The translations under genes and the position numbers were made by a program. From Variovorax sp. V93 (GTDB lineage: Bacteria; Pseudomonadota; Gammaproteobacteria; Burkholderiales; Burkholderiaceae_C), in the NCBI RefSeq assembly GCF_041154485.1, contig NZ_AP028669.1, positions 2,852,001 to 2,916,000 on the forward strand: DNA of 64,000 bases, read 5' to 3'. Under the pieces are notes generated by a model. That model was not told the origin of the DNA, did not search any database, and worked only from the letters and a program-made list of their open reading frames with translations. Shown in pieces: positions 54,755 through 64,000 of this stretch (within the stretch, counting starts at the first letter, position 1; the number at the start of each line of letters is the position of its first letter).

Positions 54755-56065
54755 TTACGCGCCCGGCGTCGGACGTGTTCCCGTTTTGCCGGGCGTCACG
54801 GTCAGGTCGACCGAACCATCGGCGAGCCGCGCGACCACGGCGTCGCCCGGGCTCAGCTTCTTGGCGCTGACGATCGCGCGGCCCTCAGGATCGGTGAGCC
54901 AGGCATAGCCGCGCTGGAGCACCAGCGCAGGATCGAGCAACCGCAGGCGCAAGGCGACACGTTCCAGCCGCTCGCGCCGCTGCGCCATCGCGCGCTCGAG
55001 CCTGAGCGGGAAATCGGCGGCAATCGTGCGCGGCACCTGGGCAAGGCGCTCGGCCCTGGACAGCAGCGCATAGCGCAGCCGCTGCGAATGGTGAGCGAGC
55101 CGCAGCTGCTGGCGCGCCACCAGTCCGGAGGGCCGCCCCAGTCGCGCTGCCGCCTGGTCGAGGCGCTGCCCCAGAATGTCGAGGCGTGCCCCCAGCGCAC
55201 TGTCGAGCCGTTCATTCAGCAGATCGATCGCACCAAGCCACATCGCCTGGGGCGCGCTGACGAGCTCCGCCGCGGCCGTGGGCGTGGGCGCGCGCAGGTC
55301 GGCGCAGAAGTCGGCAATGGTGAAGTCGGTTTCGTGGCCAACGCCGCAGATCAGCGGAACCGGGCTTTGGACGATGGTGCGCGCCAGGGTTTCGTCGTTG
55401 AAGGCCCAGAGATCCTCGATGGAGCCGCCGCCGCGCACCAGCAGGATCACGTCAACGGCCGGCTCCAGTGTGTACAGCGATTGCAGCGCGCGCACGAGTT
55501 CCGCCGGTGCATTGGCGCCCTGCACCGCGGCCGGCGCCAGGACCACGGGGATGTGCGGCACGCGGCGCCGCAGCGCCGTGACCACGTCGTGCAGCGCCGC
55601 GGCGCCAAGCGAGGTGACGAGCCCGACCGCACGCGGCATGACCGGCAGCGCGCGCTTGCGCTCCGGATCGAAGAGCCCTTCGGCCTCGAGCCGCGCCTTG
55701 CGTTGCAGGAATTGCTCGAACAGCGCCCCCTGGCCGGCGCGCTGCAGGCTTTCGACCACCAGTTGCAGGTCGCCGCGCGGCTCGTACACCGCAAGGCGCC
55801 CGCGCACTTCGACCTGGTCGCCGTCGCGCGGCGAAAAATCGAGCAGGCCCGCAGCGCGCCGGAACATTGCGCAGCGCAGCTGGCCGGACGAATCCTTGAG
55901 CGCGAAGTAACAGTGTCCGCTCGACGCGCGCGAGAAGCCGGAAATCTCGCCGCGCACGGCGACCGGATTGAAGCGCGCATCGAGCGCGTCGGCCACCGCC
56001 CGGCACAGCGCGCCGACAGCCCAGATCCGCGGGCCCGGCGTTGGATTCGCGTCACGCAGGTTCAC
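54755..56065 (-). CDS. xseA: Exodeoxyribonuclease VII large subunit
   Basis: About 436-aa nuclease subunit. The N-terminal OB domain runs from RIWAVGALCRAVADALDARF to GHCYFALKDSSGQLRCAMF. The catalytic domain includes VILLVRGGGSIEDLWAFNDE, and ICGVGHETDFTIADFCADLRAPTPTAAAELVS is the family signature. I choose the GTG at 56065 because homologues begin only a few residues before the OB domain. An in-frame GTG at 56149 would add 28 Arg/Gly-rich residues. The small subunit xseB is not adjacent. Confidence 0.92.
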   Translation of the reverse strand: MNLRDANPTPGPRIWAVGALCRAVADALDARFNPVAVRGEISGFSRASSGHCYFALKDSSGQLRCAMFRRAAGLLDFSPRDGDQVEVRGRLAVYEPRGDLQLVVESLQRAGQGALFEQFLQRKARLEAEGLFDPERKRALPVMPRAVGLVTSLGAAALHDVVTALRRRVPHIPVVLAPAAVQGANAPAELVRALQSLYTLEPAVDVILLVRGGGSIEDLWAFNDETLARTIVQSPVPLICGVGHETDFTIADFCADLRAPTPTAAAELVSAPQAMWLGAIDLLNERLDSALGARLDILGQRLDQAAARLGRPSGLVARQQLRLAHHSQRLRYALLSRAERLAQVPRTIAADFPLRLERAMAQRRERLERVALRLRLLDPALVLQRGYAWLTDPEGRAIVSAKKLSPGDAVVARLADGSVDLTVTPGKTGTRPTPGA

Positions 56066-56268
56066 AGGACGCCCGCCCGGCCGGCGGCCACTCTTCCACA
56101 GTGGGTTGCCCGGCCTCGGTGCCGCGGCCTCGATACGGAACAGGTGCACGGTTTGTCGTGCAAGCTGTTGATTTCATTGAAAAAAGAACTGCTCAAAATT
56201 CGATCGATCTAGCGGGAGGCCCGTCCCATGCGGGTCCGGACAAGTTGCGCAGCGGGTTAATCACAAAG

Positions 56269-56277
56269 TTATCCACA
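56269..56277 (+). other. DnaA-box-like sequence in the xseA-exbB gap
   Basis: TTATCCACA is a perfect consensus DnaA box; an inverted near-match GGTGGATAA lies at 56332-56340. CACAGA-A-TCTGTG (56273-56285) overlaps the first. The 313-base gap (56066-56378) otherwise shows no gene. The second box also overlaps a likely -10 (GATAAT, 56336-56341) for exbB. Two sites are too few for an origin. Confidence 0.4.
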
Positions 56278-56378
56278 GAATCTGTGCGTCTTCGCTGACA
56301 TGCAAACAAGCCGCGTGGCGATGGTGGCCTCGGTGGATAATCGCCGCGCATTTGCAGTCTACGGGGCCGGAGGATTCC

Positions 56379-57011
<633 letters not shown>

Positions 57012-57066
57012 TGGGCTTCGCATCGCTTGCCGCTGCCTGTGCCGCGCTGCCCGGCGGAGACTTGCC

Positions 57067-57507
57067 GTGACCCGCGGCCGCATGCAGTTTCGCCATGGCG
57101 CGCGCGATGAGCCGGAGATCAACCTGATCCCGTTCATCGACGTGCTGCTGGTCATCCTGATCTTCCTGATGCTGTCGACCACCTACAGCAAATTCACCGA
57201 AATGCAGCTTCGGCTGCCGACGGCGGACGTGGATTCGCAGCGCGACTATCCCAAGGAAGTGATCGTGGCGGTCTCCGCCGACGGCCGCTACTCGATCAAC
57301 AAGAAGCCCGTGGCCGACCGCAACGTGGACACCGTGGCCGCCGCGCTGGGCGCGGCCGCCACAGGCGGCAAGGACAGCGTGGTCATCATCAGCGCCGACG
57401 CCAGCAGCCCGCACCAGGCCGTGATCACGGTGATGGAAGCCGCTCGCCGCGTGGGCCTGGTGCAGATCACTTTCGCAGCCCAGTCGTCGGCGCAAACAGG
57501 GCACTGA
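57067..57507 (+). CDS. exbD: ExbD/TolR-family protein
   Basis: 146-aa single-pass protein. The N-terminal cytoplasmic part ends in EPEINLIPFIDVLLVILIFLMLSTTY, carrying the family's conserved membrane Asp (FIDVLL) that moves protons. The periplasmic domain follows. GTG 57067 is 55 bases after exbB. It abuts lpxK with no gap, so exbB-exbD-lpxK-ycaR are likely one transcript. Confidence 0.92.
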   Translation: MTRGRMQFRHGARDEPEINLIPFIDVLLVILIFLMLSTTYSKFTEMQLRLPTADVDSQRDYPKEVIVAVSADGRYSINKKPVADRNVDTVAAALGAAATGGKDSVVIISADASSPHQAVITVMEAARRVGLVQITFAAQSSAQTGH

Positions 57508-58548
57508 GTGCCGTCGCAGGGCCGCAGCACCACCGGCACCACCGGCCCGATCGCTGTGCCGGCCTCGCGGCTGCAGCGCGCCTGGCTGGATCGCGGCGTC
57601 CTCGCCTGCCTGCTGTGGCCCCTGTCGCTGGTCTACGCAGCGCTTTTCGGGCTGCGGCGCTGGCTCTACCGGAAGGGATGGCGCACGACCGGACGCGTCC
57701 GCGTGCCAGTGATCGTGGTTGGCAACGTGATTGCCGGGGGCGCAGGCAAGACCCCGGTCGTGATGGCGGTCGTGCGGCACCTGCAGGCCCGCGGGTTGCA
57801 GGTTGGCGTGGTGTCGCGCGGCTACGGCCGCCGCACCGGCGACTGCCGCGAAGTGCTCGCCGAGAGCAGCGCTGCCGACGCCGGCGATGAACCGCTGCTG
57901 ATTCGCCGTGCCACCGGCGCGCCGGTGTTCGTGGCGCGGCGCCGCATCGAGGCTGCGCGCGCCCTGCTCGCCCGGCACCCGGCCACGCAGGTCATCGTGA
58001 GCGACGACGGGCTGCAGCACCTGGCGCTGGCGCGCGACATCGAGATCTGCGTGTTCGACGACCGCGGCGTGGGCAACGGCTGGCGGCTGCCCGCAGGCCC
58101 GCTGCGCGAGCGCTGGCCGCGCCCTTGCGACCTGGTGCTCCACAGCGGAGAACATCCCGCCTTCAAGGGCGGCTACACCGCCACCCGTGCACTTGCACAA
58201 AACGCCGTGGCCAGCGACGGCAAACGCACGCCGCTCGAGGCACTGGCCGGCGAACCGCTGATCGCGCTGGCGGCCATTGCGCGGCCCGAAGCATTCTTCG
58301 GCATGCTGCGGGCGCGCGGGCTGACGCTTTCCGAGACGATCGCCCTGCCGGACCACCACGATTTCGAAGGGTGGCAGCGCCCCGCCGGGACCGGGCAGCG
58401 CCTCGTCTGCACCGAAAAAGACGCCGTCAAGCTGTGGCCCAGGGCGCCCGACGTGCTGGCGGTGCCGCTGGACTTCACACCCTCGCCGGAATTCTTCGCG
58501 GCGCTCGACGCAAAGCTATCATCGCTCGATGGATACCAAGCTGCTTGA
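57508..58548 (+). CDS. lpxK: Tetraacyldisaccharide 4'-kinase LpxK
   Basis: 346-aa membrane-associated P-loop kinase that phosphorylates the lipid A disaccharide. It contains an N-terminal membrane helix ([18 protein letters not shown]), [22 protein letters not shown] (Walker A), [25 protein letters not shown] and [21 protein letters not shown] 57508 follows the exbD stop directly. Its 3' end overlaps ycaR by 20 bases. Confidence 0.95.
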   Translation: MPSQGRSTTGTTGPIAVPASRLQRAWLDRGVLACLLWPLSLVYAALFGLRRWLYRKGWRTTGRVRVPVIVVGNVIAGGAGKTPVVMAVVRHLQARGLQVGVVSRGYGRRTGDCREVLAESSAADAGDEPLLIRRATGAPVFVARRRIEAARALLARHPATQVIVSDDGLQHLALARDIEICVFDDRGVGNGWRLPAGPLRERWPRPCDLVLHSGEHPAFKGGYTATRALAQNAVASDGKRTPLEALAGEPLIALAAIARPEAFFGMLRARGLTLSETIALPDHHDFEGWQRPAGTGQRLVCTEKDAVKLWPRAPDVLAVPLDFTPSPEFFAALDAKLSSLDGYQAA

Positions 58549-58711
58549 ACTGCTCGTCTGCCCCGTCACCAAGGGCCCGCTGACCTGGAACCCGGAGAAG
58601 CAGGAACTCTGCTCGCGCAGCGCGCGCCTGGCCTATCCGGTGCGCGACGGCATCCCCGTGCTGCTCGAGAACGAAGCGCGCACGCTGTCCGACGAAGAGC
58701 TGGGGCTGTGA
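58529..58711 (+). CDS. ycaR: Trm112/YcaR family protein
   Basis: 60-aa zinc-ribbon-like protein: [37 protein letters not shown]. Of the usual four zinc-ligand cysteines only part remains (C-P near residue 12 and Cys in [10 protein letters not shown]), as in many bacterial members. It is conserved between lpxK and kdsB; Trm112 activates methyltransferases in other organisms, but the bacterial role is unclear. It starts 20 bases inside lpxK. Confidence 0.93.
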   Translation: MDTKLLELLVCPVTKGPLTWNPEKQELCSRSARLAYPVRDGIPVLLENEARTLSDEELGL

Positions 58712-58784
58712 GCGCCGCGCCGGGCCGCCCCAAGCAAGCTCGCTCCCGCCTGGCGGGAAGGCGCGCAGCGCCAAGGGTGCATCA

Positions 58785-59558
58785 ATGAACTTCACTGTCC
58801 TGGTGCCGGCCCGGCTGGCTTCGACGCGGCTGCCCAACAAGCCGCTGGCCGACATCGCCGGCCTGCCCATGGTGGTGCGCGTGGCCCGACGTGCCAGCCA
58901 ATCCGCCGCCGCGCGCGTGGTGGTGGCGGGCGACGACGCGGCCATCGTCGAGGCGTGCGCAAGGCATGGCGTGGAAGCCATCCTGACCCGCCAGGACCAC
59001 CCGAGCGGCTCCGACCGCCTGGCCGAAGCCTGCGAACAACTGGGGCTGGACGGCAACGACATCGTCGTCAACGTCCAGGGCGACGAGCCGCTGATCGACC
59101 CCGCGCTGATCGACGCCGTCGCATCCGCGCTGGCCGCACATCCGGAAGCCGCCATGAGCACGGCGGCCCACGAGATCGACTCGCTCGACGACTTCCTGAA
59201 CCCGAACGTGGTGAAGGTGGTGCTCGATGCACAAGGCAACGCGCTGTACTTCAGCCGCGCGCCCATTCCATGGTGGCGCGACGGTTCCGCCAATGGCGCG
59301 CCACCCTCCGTGCTGCCCGCACCGGCTCCGCTGCGGCACATCGGCATCTACGGCTACCGCGCCGGCTTCGTGCGCAGCTTTCCTTCGCTGGCACCTGCGC
59401 CCGTCGAGGCCACCGAAGCGCTCGAACAGCTGCGTGCGCTGTGGCACGGGCATCGCATTGCGGTGCACGTCAGCCATGTCGCACCCGGGCCCGGCGTCGA
59501 TACCCCCGCGGACCTCGAGCGCGTGCGCGCGGTCTTCGCCGCCGAACCGGCGCGCTAA
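58785..59558 (+). CDS. kdsB: 3-deoxy-manno-octulosonate cytidylyltransferase KdsB
   Basis: 257-aa enzyme activating Kdo as CMP-Kdo for the LPS inner core. It starts [55 protein letters not shown] and [11 protein letters not shown] are family signatures. A 73-base gap from ycaR contains a GC-rich intergenic motif (GCCCCAAGCAAGCTCGCTCC) of a type that may be repeated in Comamonadaceae genomes. Confidence 0.96.
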   Translation: MNFTVLVPARLASTRLPNKPLADIAGLPMVVRVARRASQSAAARVVVAGDDAAIVEACARHGVEAILTRQDHPSGSDRLAEACEQLGLDGNDIVVNVQGDEPLIDPALIDAVASALAAHPEAAMSTAAHEIDSLDDFLNPNVVKVVLDAQGNALYFSRAPIPWWRDGSANGAPPSVLPAPAPLRHIGIYGYRAGFVRSFPSLAPAPVEATEALEQLRALWHGHRIAVHVSHVAPGPGVDTPADLERVRAVFAAEPAR

Positions 59559-59651
59559 AAAGTGCGCTGCCGCAAGCGTGGCAGCGGAAATTCTTCACGC
59601 GCTCGCATGCTATCCTCGACGCAACTCCGCCTTGCCCCGCTCCCGGGCTGA

Positions 59652-60350
<699 letters not shown>

Positions 60351-60377
60351 GCCTCCTCGGCTGCCCGCGGCCGCCGC

Positions 60378-61367
60378 TCAGGCGGCCGCCGTTTCCATCA
60401 GTTCCAGCATCAGCGCGATGCGCGCCTTGACGGGCGTGAGCGCACCGGCGTCCCGCAGCGGATCGCCGGGCTTGGGCAGGATGCGTCCGTTCGCGCAACG
60501 GGTGGCACGCAGCACTGCCACGCCCGCGGCCTGCGCCCGCAGCGCCGCCGCCTCGAGCGCATGGTGCACCGTGCCATTGCCGGTCGCGGCCACGACCAGT
60601 CCGCGGATCGGTTCGGCAGCGCCCGATGCGCGCTCCTGCAGCAGCAGGTCGACGAGCGCGCCGCTTGCGCCCGCATGGCTGGTGACGATCTCCACGCGCG
60701 GCCAGCGCACCTCCGCCCCTGCCTTCGCTTCAGGAAGCTTCGCGGCCCCGCCCACCACCTGCGGCCAGTCGCGCAGGCGCCGCACCGCGCCCTCTTCCAC
60801 ATAGCCGATCGGCCCGGCATCGCCCGATGAAAACGCGTCCGGGCGGTAGGTGTGCACCTTCTGCACATCGAGCGCGCCGTGGATGGCACCCGCGCAGACC
60901 ACCGCCACGCCGTGCGCCGCCGGTGTGGCCGCGACGGCGATCGCATCGCGCAGGTTCTGCGGACCGTCGGGCGAGAGCGAGCTGGCCGGGCGCATGGCGC
61001 AGGTCAGTACCACGGGCTTGCCGGGCGCAAGCACCGCCTGAAGGAAGTAAGCCGTTTCCTCGATGGTGTCGGTGCCGTGCGTGATCACCACGCCCGCCAC
61101 GTCGGCTTCGGCCAGCCAGAACGTGCAGCGCGTGGCGAGCTGCAGCCAGACGTCGAAAGCCATGTCCTTGCTGTCGAGCTGCGCCACCTGCTCCGCCACG
61201 AGCGCCACGCCTGCGGGCGCATCGATGCCGCCGAGCAGGTCCGCCACGCCCACCTCTCCAGCGGTGTAGCCAATGTTGTCGGCGCCGCTCGCGGCCCGGC
61301 CTGCAATGGTGCCGCCGGTGCCCAGGACCACGATGCGCCGCAGGCCGGAGGAAGGGGAATTAACCAT
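60378..61367 (-). CDS. ansA: Asparaginase (type II-like, apparently cytoplasmic)
   Basis: 329-aa enzyme hydrolysing asparagine. The active-site motifs are IVVLGTGGTIAG (first Thr) and VVITHGTDTIEET (Thr/Asp/Lys region), with YVEEGAV and GIVVAATGNGTVH-like segments. The N-terminus has no signal peptide, which would suggest a cytoplasmic enzyme even though the sequence resembles the type II group. Its start is 20 bases from the first lexA SOS box, so LexA could also affect it. Confidence 0.85.
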   Translation of the reverse strand: MVNSPSSGLRRIVVLGTGGTIAGRAASGADNIGYTAGEVGVADLLGGIDAPAGVALVAEQVAQLDSKDMAFDVWLQLATRCTFWLAEADVAGVVITHGTDTIEETAYFLQAVLAPGKPVVLTCAMRPASSLSPDGPQNLRDAIAVAATPAAHGVAVVCAGAIHGALDVQKVHTYRPDAFSSGDAGPIGYVEEGAVRRLRDWPQVVGGAAKLPEAKAGAEVRWPRVEIVTSHAGASGALVDLLLQERASGAAEPIRGLVVAATGNGTVHHALEAAALRAQAAGVAVLRATRCANGRILPKPGDPLRDAGALTPVKARIALMLELMETAAA

Positions 61368-61387
61368 GGGTTGCCAACTTTTAAAAA

Positions 61388-61422
61388 CTGGTTAAAAATA
61401 CAGGTACTGGATATTCAGCCAG
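61388..61422. promoter_or_regulatory. Two tandem LexA (SOS) boxes in the lexA promoter
   Basis: Box 1 is CTGG-N8-ACAG (61388-61403), one base from the CTGT-N8-ACAG consensus. Box 2 is CTGG-N8-CCAG (61407-61422), a weaker palindrome. The centres are 19 bases apart. TTGCCA (61371-61376) with a TAAAAA -10 (61393-61398) gives a promoter overlapping box 1. This indicates lexA autoregulation, as in E. coli. Confidence 0.8.
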
Positions 61423-61440
61423 TGCCGCAAGGAACCACAT

Positions 61441-62124
61441 ATGCAGTTCGCCGTGAAGCTTACCGCCCGCCAGCAGCAGATCCTGGACTTGATCCAGAGC
61501 GCCATTGCCCGTACCGGCGCGCCGCCCACGCGGGCCGAAATCGCCAATGAGCTGGGTTTCAAGTCGGCCAATGCCGCCGAGGAACACCTGCAGGCGCTGG
61601 CCCGCAAGGGCGTGATCGAACTTGTCAGCGGCACTTCGCGCGGCATCCGGCTCAAGGGCGACGCGCTGCGCTCGCTCAATGAGACGCGCCACCGCGAAGG
61701 CGGCCAATTCTCCCTCTCGCTGCCCGGCATGTCGCAGCTCGCGCTGCCTCTGATCGGCCGCGTGGCGGCGGGCTCGCCCATCCTCGCGCAGGAACACGTC
61801 GACCAGACCTATTACGTCGAGAACACGCTGTTCCAGCGCCAGCCCGACTACCTGCTCAAGGTGCGCGGCATGTCCATGCGCGACGCCGGCATCATGGACG
61901 GCGACCTGCTCGCGGTCCAGGCCACCAAGGAAGCGCGCAACGGCCAGATCGTGGTGGCGCGCCTGGGCGACGAAGTCACGGTCAAGCGCCTCAAGCGCAA
62001 CAAGCAGGTCATCGAGCTGCATGCTGAAAACCCTGACTACCCGACCATCGTGGTCCAGCCCGGCGAGCCCTTCGAGATCGAAGGCCTGGCGGTGGGCCTG
62101 ATCCGCAACACCATGCTGATGTAG
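61441..62124 (+). CDS. lexA: LexA repressor of the SOS regulon
   Basis: 227-aa repressor-protease. The winged helix-turn-helix covers residues about 8-70 ([25 protein letters not shown]). The C-terminal S24 domain has the cleavage site Ala110-Gly111 (RVAAGSP), catalytic Ser145 (VRGMSM) and Lys182 (VTVKRLK), all intact. The ATG at 61441 is 18 bases after SOS box 2. A hairpin follows. Confidence 0.98.
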   Translation: MQFAVKLTARQQQILDLIQSAIARTGAPPTRAEIANELGFKSANAAEEHLQALARKGVIELVSGTSRGIRLKGDALRSLNETRHREGGQFSLSLPGMSQLALPLIGRVAAGSPILAQEHVDQTYYVENTLFQRQPDYLLKVRGMSMRDAGIMDGDLLAVQATKEARNGQIVVARLGDEVTVKRLKRNKQVIELHAENPDYPTIVVQPGEPFEIEGLAVGLIRNTMLM

Positions 62125-62161
62125 CCCTTCGCGGCCTGCCGAAAGCAGCAACCCATCCGGC

Positions 62162-62210
62162 CGCAACAGGTGGCGGGCGTATGGCGCTTTGTCGCCATCA
62201 CCCTGTTGCG
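62162..62210 (+). other. Nested inverted repeat after lexA
   Basis: CGCAACAGG (62162-62170) pairs with CCTGTTGCG (62202-62210). Inside, ATGGCG (62181-62186) pairs with CGCCAT (62193-62198). There is no T tract, so it is not a standard terminator. It may be a rho-linked or structured 3' end of lexA mRNA or a leader element for the next gene. Confidence 0.55.
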
Positions 62211-62263
62211 TCCATTCAAAGAAATCCTGCCTGTGTTCAACCTCAGACTTTTTTGGAGTTCAC

Positions 62264-62632
62264 ATGGGAATCGCCCTCCTCGCCATCGCTGATTTGTGGA
62301 TGCCGCTGCAATCGCTTGCAAGCCGGCTGCTGCCGGCACGCCGCCCGGCGCGGCGCGACACCGGCAGCAGCTCCGCCGGGTTGCGCTACGTCGCAGTCCG
62401 GCCGGCCTGCGCGGCCCGCGACCACGCGGCAACCCCCAAGGCGGCGCCGGCGCCCGTGCGGCCGCTGCGCGTCATCCGCGTGGTCGACGGCCCGCAGGGC
62501 GAAAGACGCAACACCAACCGCATGGTGATTTCGGGCCGCATGGCCGACGTCTGCGCCGAGCTCGACCGGCTGGCGGCACTCGAGGCGATGGAAACCATCA
62601 GCCCCGCGCCCCGCTCCACCCAGTTGCACTGA
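62264..62632 (+). CDS. Small unknown protein downstream of lexA
   Basis: 122-aa protein. GGAG lies upstream of ATG 62264. The N-terminus is amphipathic or weakly hydrophobic (MGIALLAIADLWMPLQSLASRLLP). The middle is Arg/Ala/Pro rich, and the C-terminal TNRMVISGRMADVCAELDRLAALEAME is more ordered and probably helical. It is not similar to SulA or other known SOS proteins. 139 bases separate it from lexA. Its own SOS box was not seen. Confidence 0.6.
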   Translation: MGIALLAIADLWMPLQSLASRLLPARRPARRDTGSSSAGLRYVAVRPACAARDHAATPKAAPAPVRPLRVIRVVDGPQGERRNTNRMVISGRMADVCAELDRLAALEAMETISPAPRSTQLH

Positions 62633-62722
62633 ACCCGTGCACCCCGGTGACCACTGCCCGGGGTGGGTATCCAAACGTTCACACGCGCGTCATGCCAATG
62701 CTGCGAGGCACAATGGCACGCC

Positions 62723-63730
62723 ATGAACATTGTGATCCTCGACGATTACCAGGACGCCGTGCGCAAGCTGCGCTGCGCCGCCAAGCTGGACGCGTACGCA
62801 GCCAAGGTCTACACCAACACGGTCAAGGGCATCGGGCAGCTTTCGGTCAGGCTGAAGGATGCCGACGTGATCGTGCTGATCCGCGAGCGCACCCAGATCT
62901 CCCGCCAGCTGATCGAAAAGCTCCCCAAGCTCAAGCTCATTTCGCAGACCGGGCGCGTCGGCGGCCATATCGACGTCACGGCCTGCACGGAGCGCGGCGT
63001 GGCGGTGGCCGAGGGCACCGGCTCGCCCCAGGCGCCTGCCGAGCTGACCTGGGCGCTGATCATGGCGGCCATGCGCCGCCTGCCGCAGTACATCAGCAAC
63101 CTCAAGCACGGAGCCTGGCAGCAGTCGGGGCTCAAGTCGGCCTCCATGCCGCCCAATTTCGGGCTGGGCTCGGTGCTCAAGGGCAAGACGCTCTGCATCT
63201 GGGGCTACGGCCGCATCGGCCAGCTGGTGGCGCGCTACGGGCAGGCCTTCGGCATGCAGGTGGTGATCTGGGGGCGCGAGGCAAGCTGCGCCAAGGCGCG
63301 GTCCGACGGCTTCCAGGTGGCGCAGAACCGCCACGAGTTCTTCGCCGCGGCCGACGTGCTGTCGGTGCATCTGCGGCTCAACGAGGAAACCAACGGCCTG
63401 GTCAAGCTCGAAGACCTTTCGCGCATGAAGCCGACGGCGCTCTTCGTCAACACCTCGCGCGCCGAACTGGTCGAGGCCGATGCACTCCTCGCTGCGCTCA
63501 ACCGCGGCCGGCCCGGACTGGCGGCGGTCGACGTGTTCGAGAGCGAGCCGCCGCTGCAGGGCCATGCGCTGCTGCGGCTGGAGAACTGCATCTGCACGCC
63601 GCACATCGGCTATGTCGAGCAGGACAGCTACGAAAGCTACTTCGGCCAGGCTTTCGACAATGTCGTGAGCTTCATCAAGGGCAACCCCACCAACATCGTG
63701 AACCCCGGCGCGCTGCAGGTTCGCCGGTGA
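62723..63730 (+). CDS. D-2-hydroxyacid dehydrogenase family protein
   Basis: 335-aa NAD-dependent dehydrogenase of the SerA/GyaR group. The NAD-binding motif is LCIWGYGRIGQLVARYG. The catalytic Arg (FVNTSRAEL), Glu (DVFESEPP) and His (CTPHIGYVE) are in order. The N-terminus reads MNIVILDDYQDAVRKL. The precise substrate cannot be told from the sequence. It is the first gene of a possible unit with the MFS transporter 54 bases downstream. Confidence 0.88.
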   Translation: MNIVILDDYQDAVRKLRCAAKLDAYAAKVYTNTVKGIGQLSVRLKDADVIVLIRERTQISRQLIEKLPKLKLISQTGRVGGHIDVTACTERGVAVAEGTGSPQAPAELTWALIMAAMRRLPQYISNLKHGAWQQSGLKSASMPPNFGLGSVLKGKTLCIWGYGRIGQLVARYGQAFGMQVVIWGREASCAKARSDGFQVAQNRHEFFAAADVLSVHLRLNEETNGLVKLEDLSRMKPTALFVNTSRAELVEADALLAALNRGRPGLAAVDVFESEPPLQGHALLRLENCICTPHIGYVEQDSYESYFGQAFDNVVSFIKGNPTNIVNPGALQVRR

Positions 63731-63784
63731 TTCCATGAGCCGCCGGGCCGCCTCAGGGCGGATACCGCAGCCGAAGGTTCTTCA

Positions 63785-64000
63785 GTGAGCCGCCCCGCGC
63801 CGCGCGGCGCACTGTGGGCCTTGCTGGCCGGCAATTTCGTGATCGGCACGGGCGTGATGGTGGTGCCGGGCACGCTCAACGAAATCAGCGCGTCGCTGTC
63901 TGTCTCGGTGGCGACCGCGGGTCAGCTGATCACGGTTGCTGCGGTCGTGATGTGCCTGGGCGCGCCGCTGCTCGCGGCGGCGGTCGCAGGCTGGGACCGC
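63785..64000 (+). CDS. Major facilitator superfamily transporter (3' truncated by window edge)
   Basis: Only the first 72 codons are visible. GTG 63785 starts a protein whose first helix (LWALLAGNFVIGTGVMVVPGTL) and second (TAGQLITVAAVVMCLGAPLLAAAV) fit the start of an MFS drug/sugar-efflux-type permease, with a WDR-type start of the conserved loop at the cut. The family member and substrate cannot be judged. A GC-rich palindromic stretch (about 63734-63775) lies before it. Confidence 0.75.
   Translation, partial: MSRPAPRGALWALLAGNFVIGTGVMVVPGTLNEISASLSVSVATAGQLITVAAVVMCLGAPLLAAAVAGWDR

Noticed and set aside
56269..56340. Replication origin at the DnaA-like boxes
   Set aside because: Only one perfect and one imperfect box, no AT-rich unwinding region, and no dnaA, dnaN or gyrB nearby.

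Overview
The window is a continuous stretch of GC-rich (about two-thirds G+C by eye) chromosome from a betaproteobacterium of the Burkholderiales. It is most likely a member of the Comamonadaceae close to Variovorax. This rests on protein similarity judged by eye, gene order (exbB-exbD-lpxK-ycaR-kdsB-adk; clpS-clpA; purD-hemF-nadD-rsfS-rlmH-maf-rng), frequent GTG/TTG starts and a two-box lexA promoter. It was not confirmed by a database search. Coding density is very high and most genes are core housekeeping.

Layout. 1-4.8 kb: end of prmB, a YheS-type ABC-F protein, a small helical protein, then a small accessory-looking patch (S24-type repressor, divergent 41-aa and 83-aa genes, operator-like palindrome) next to a tRNA-Lys gene. 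4.8-8.3 kb: tcdA and the cpoB-pal-tolB part of the Tol-Pal system. 8.4-10.2 kb: msbA. 10.2-17.1 kb: a tightly coupled minus-strand chain purD-hemF-nadD-rsfS-rlmH-maf-rng, preceded by yebC.

17.2-30.2 kb is the most distinctive region: two convergent operons that look like an aryl-polyene/xanthomonadin-type pigment cluster. The plus arm has a UbiE-like methyltransferase, a XanB2/FkbO/Hyg5-type chorismatase, a PlsC-like acyltransferase and a GT2 glycosyltransferase. The minus arm starts with an ACP and continues with a membrane protein, a ligase-hotdog fusion, an LpxL-like acyltransferase, a LolA-like carrier, an MMPL exporter, a NodB-type deacetylase, a methyltransferase, a hotdog dehydratase and FabG. 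No ketosynthase gene lies in the cluster, so chain extension must depend on enzymes encoded elsewhere.

30.3-34.1 kb: a HerA-like ATPase, then an NrsF/SigF ECF-sigma pair with a recognisable autoregulatory promoter and two small envelope proteins. 34.2-45.3 kb: a pyrimidine salvage and catabolism island. It encodes a GTP-cyclohydrolase-II-like URC1 protein, a DUF1688 URC4 protein and uracil phosphoribosyltransferase. A BMP-type nucleoside ABC transporter, a nucleosidase-fold lipoprotein and cytosine deaminase follow. Together these suggest uptake of nucleosides/bases, conversion to uracil and then UMP, and breakdown by the non-classical URC route. REP-like palindromes sit between the transporter genes.

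45.3-56.1 kb: sbcB, a cardiolipin synthase, clpA/clpS, icd, two paralogous small secreted Ala/Lys-rich proteins, a DUF192 protein, sodB and xseA. 56.4-60.4 kb: exbB-exbD-lpxK-ycaR-kdsB-adk. 60.4-64 kb: an asparaginase divergent from SOS-controlled lexA, a small unknown gene, a D-2-hydroxyacid dehydrogenase and the start of an MFS transporter. No rRNA, CRISPR array, insertion sequence or intact prophage was seen.
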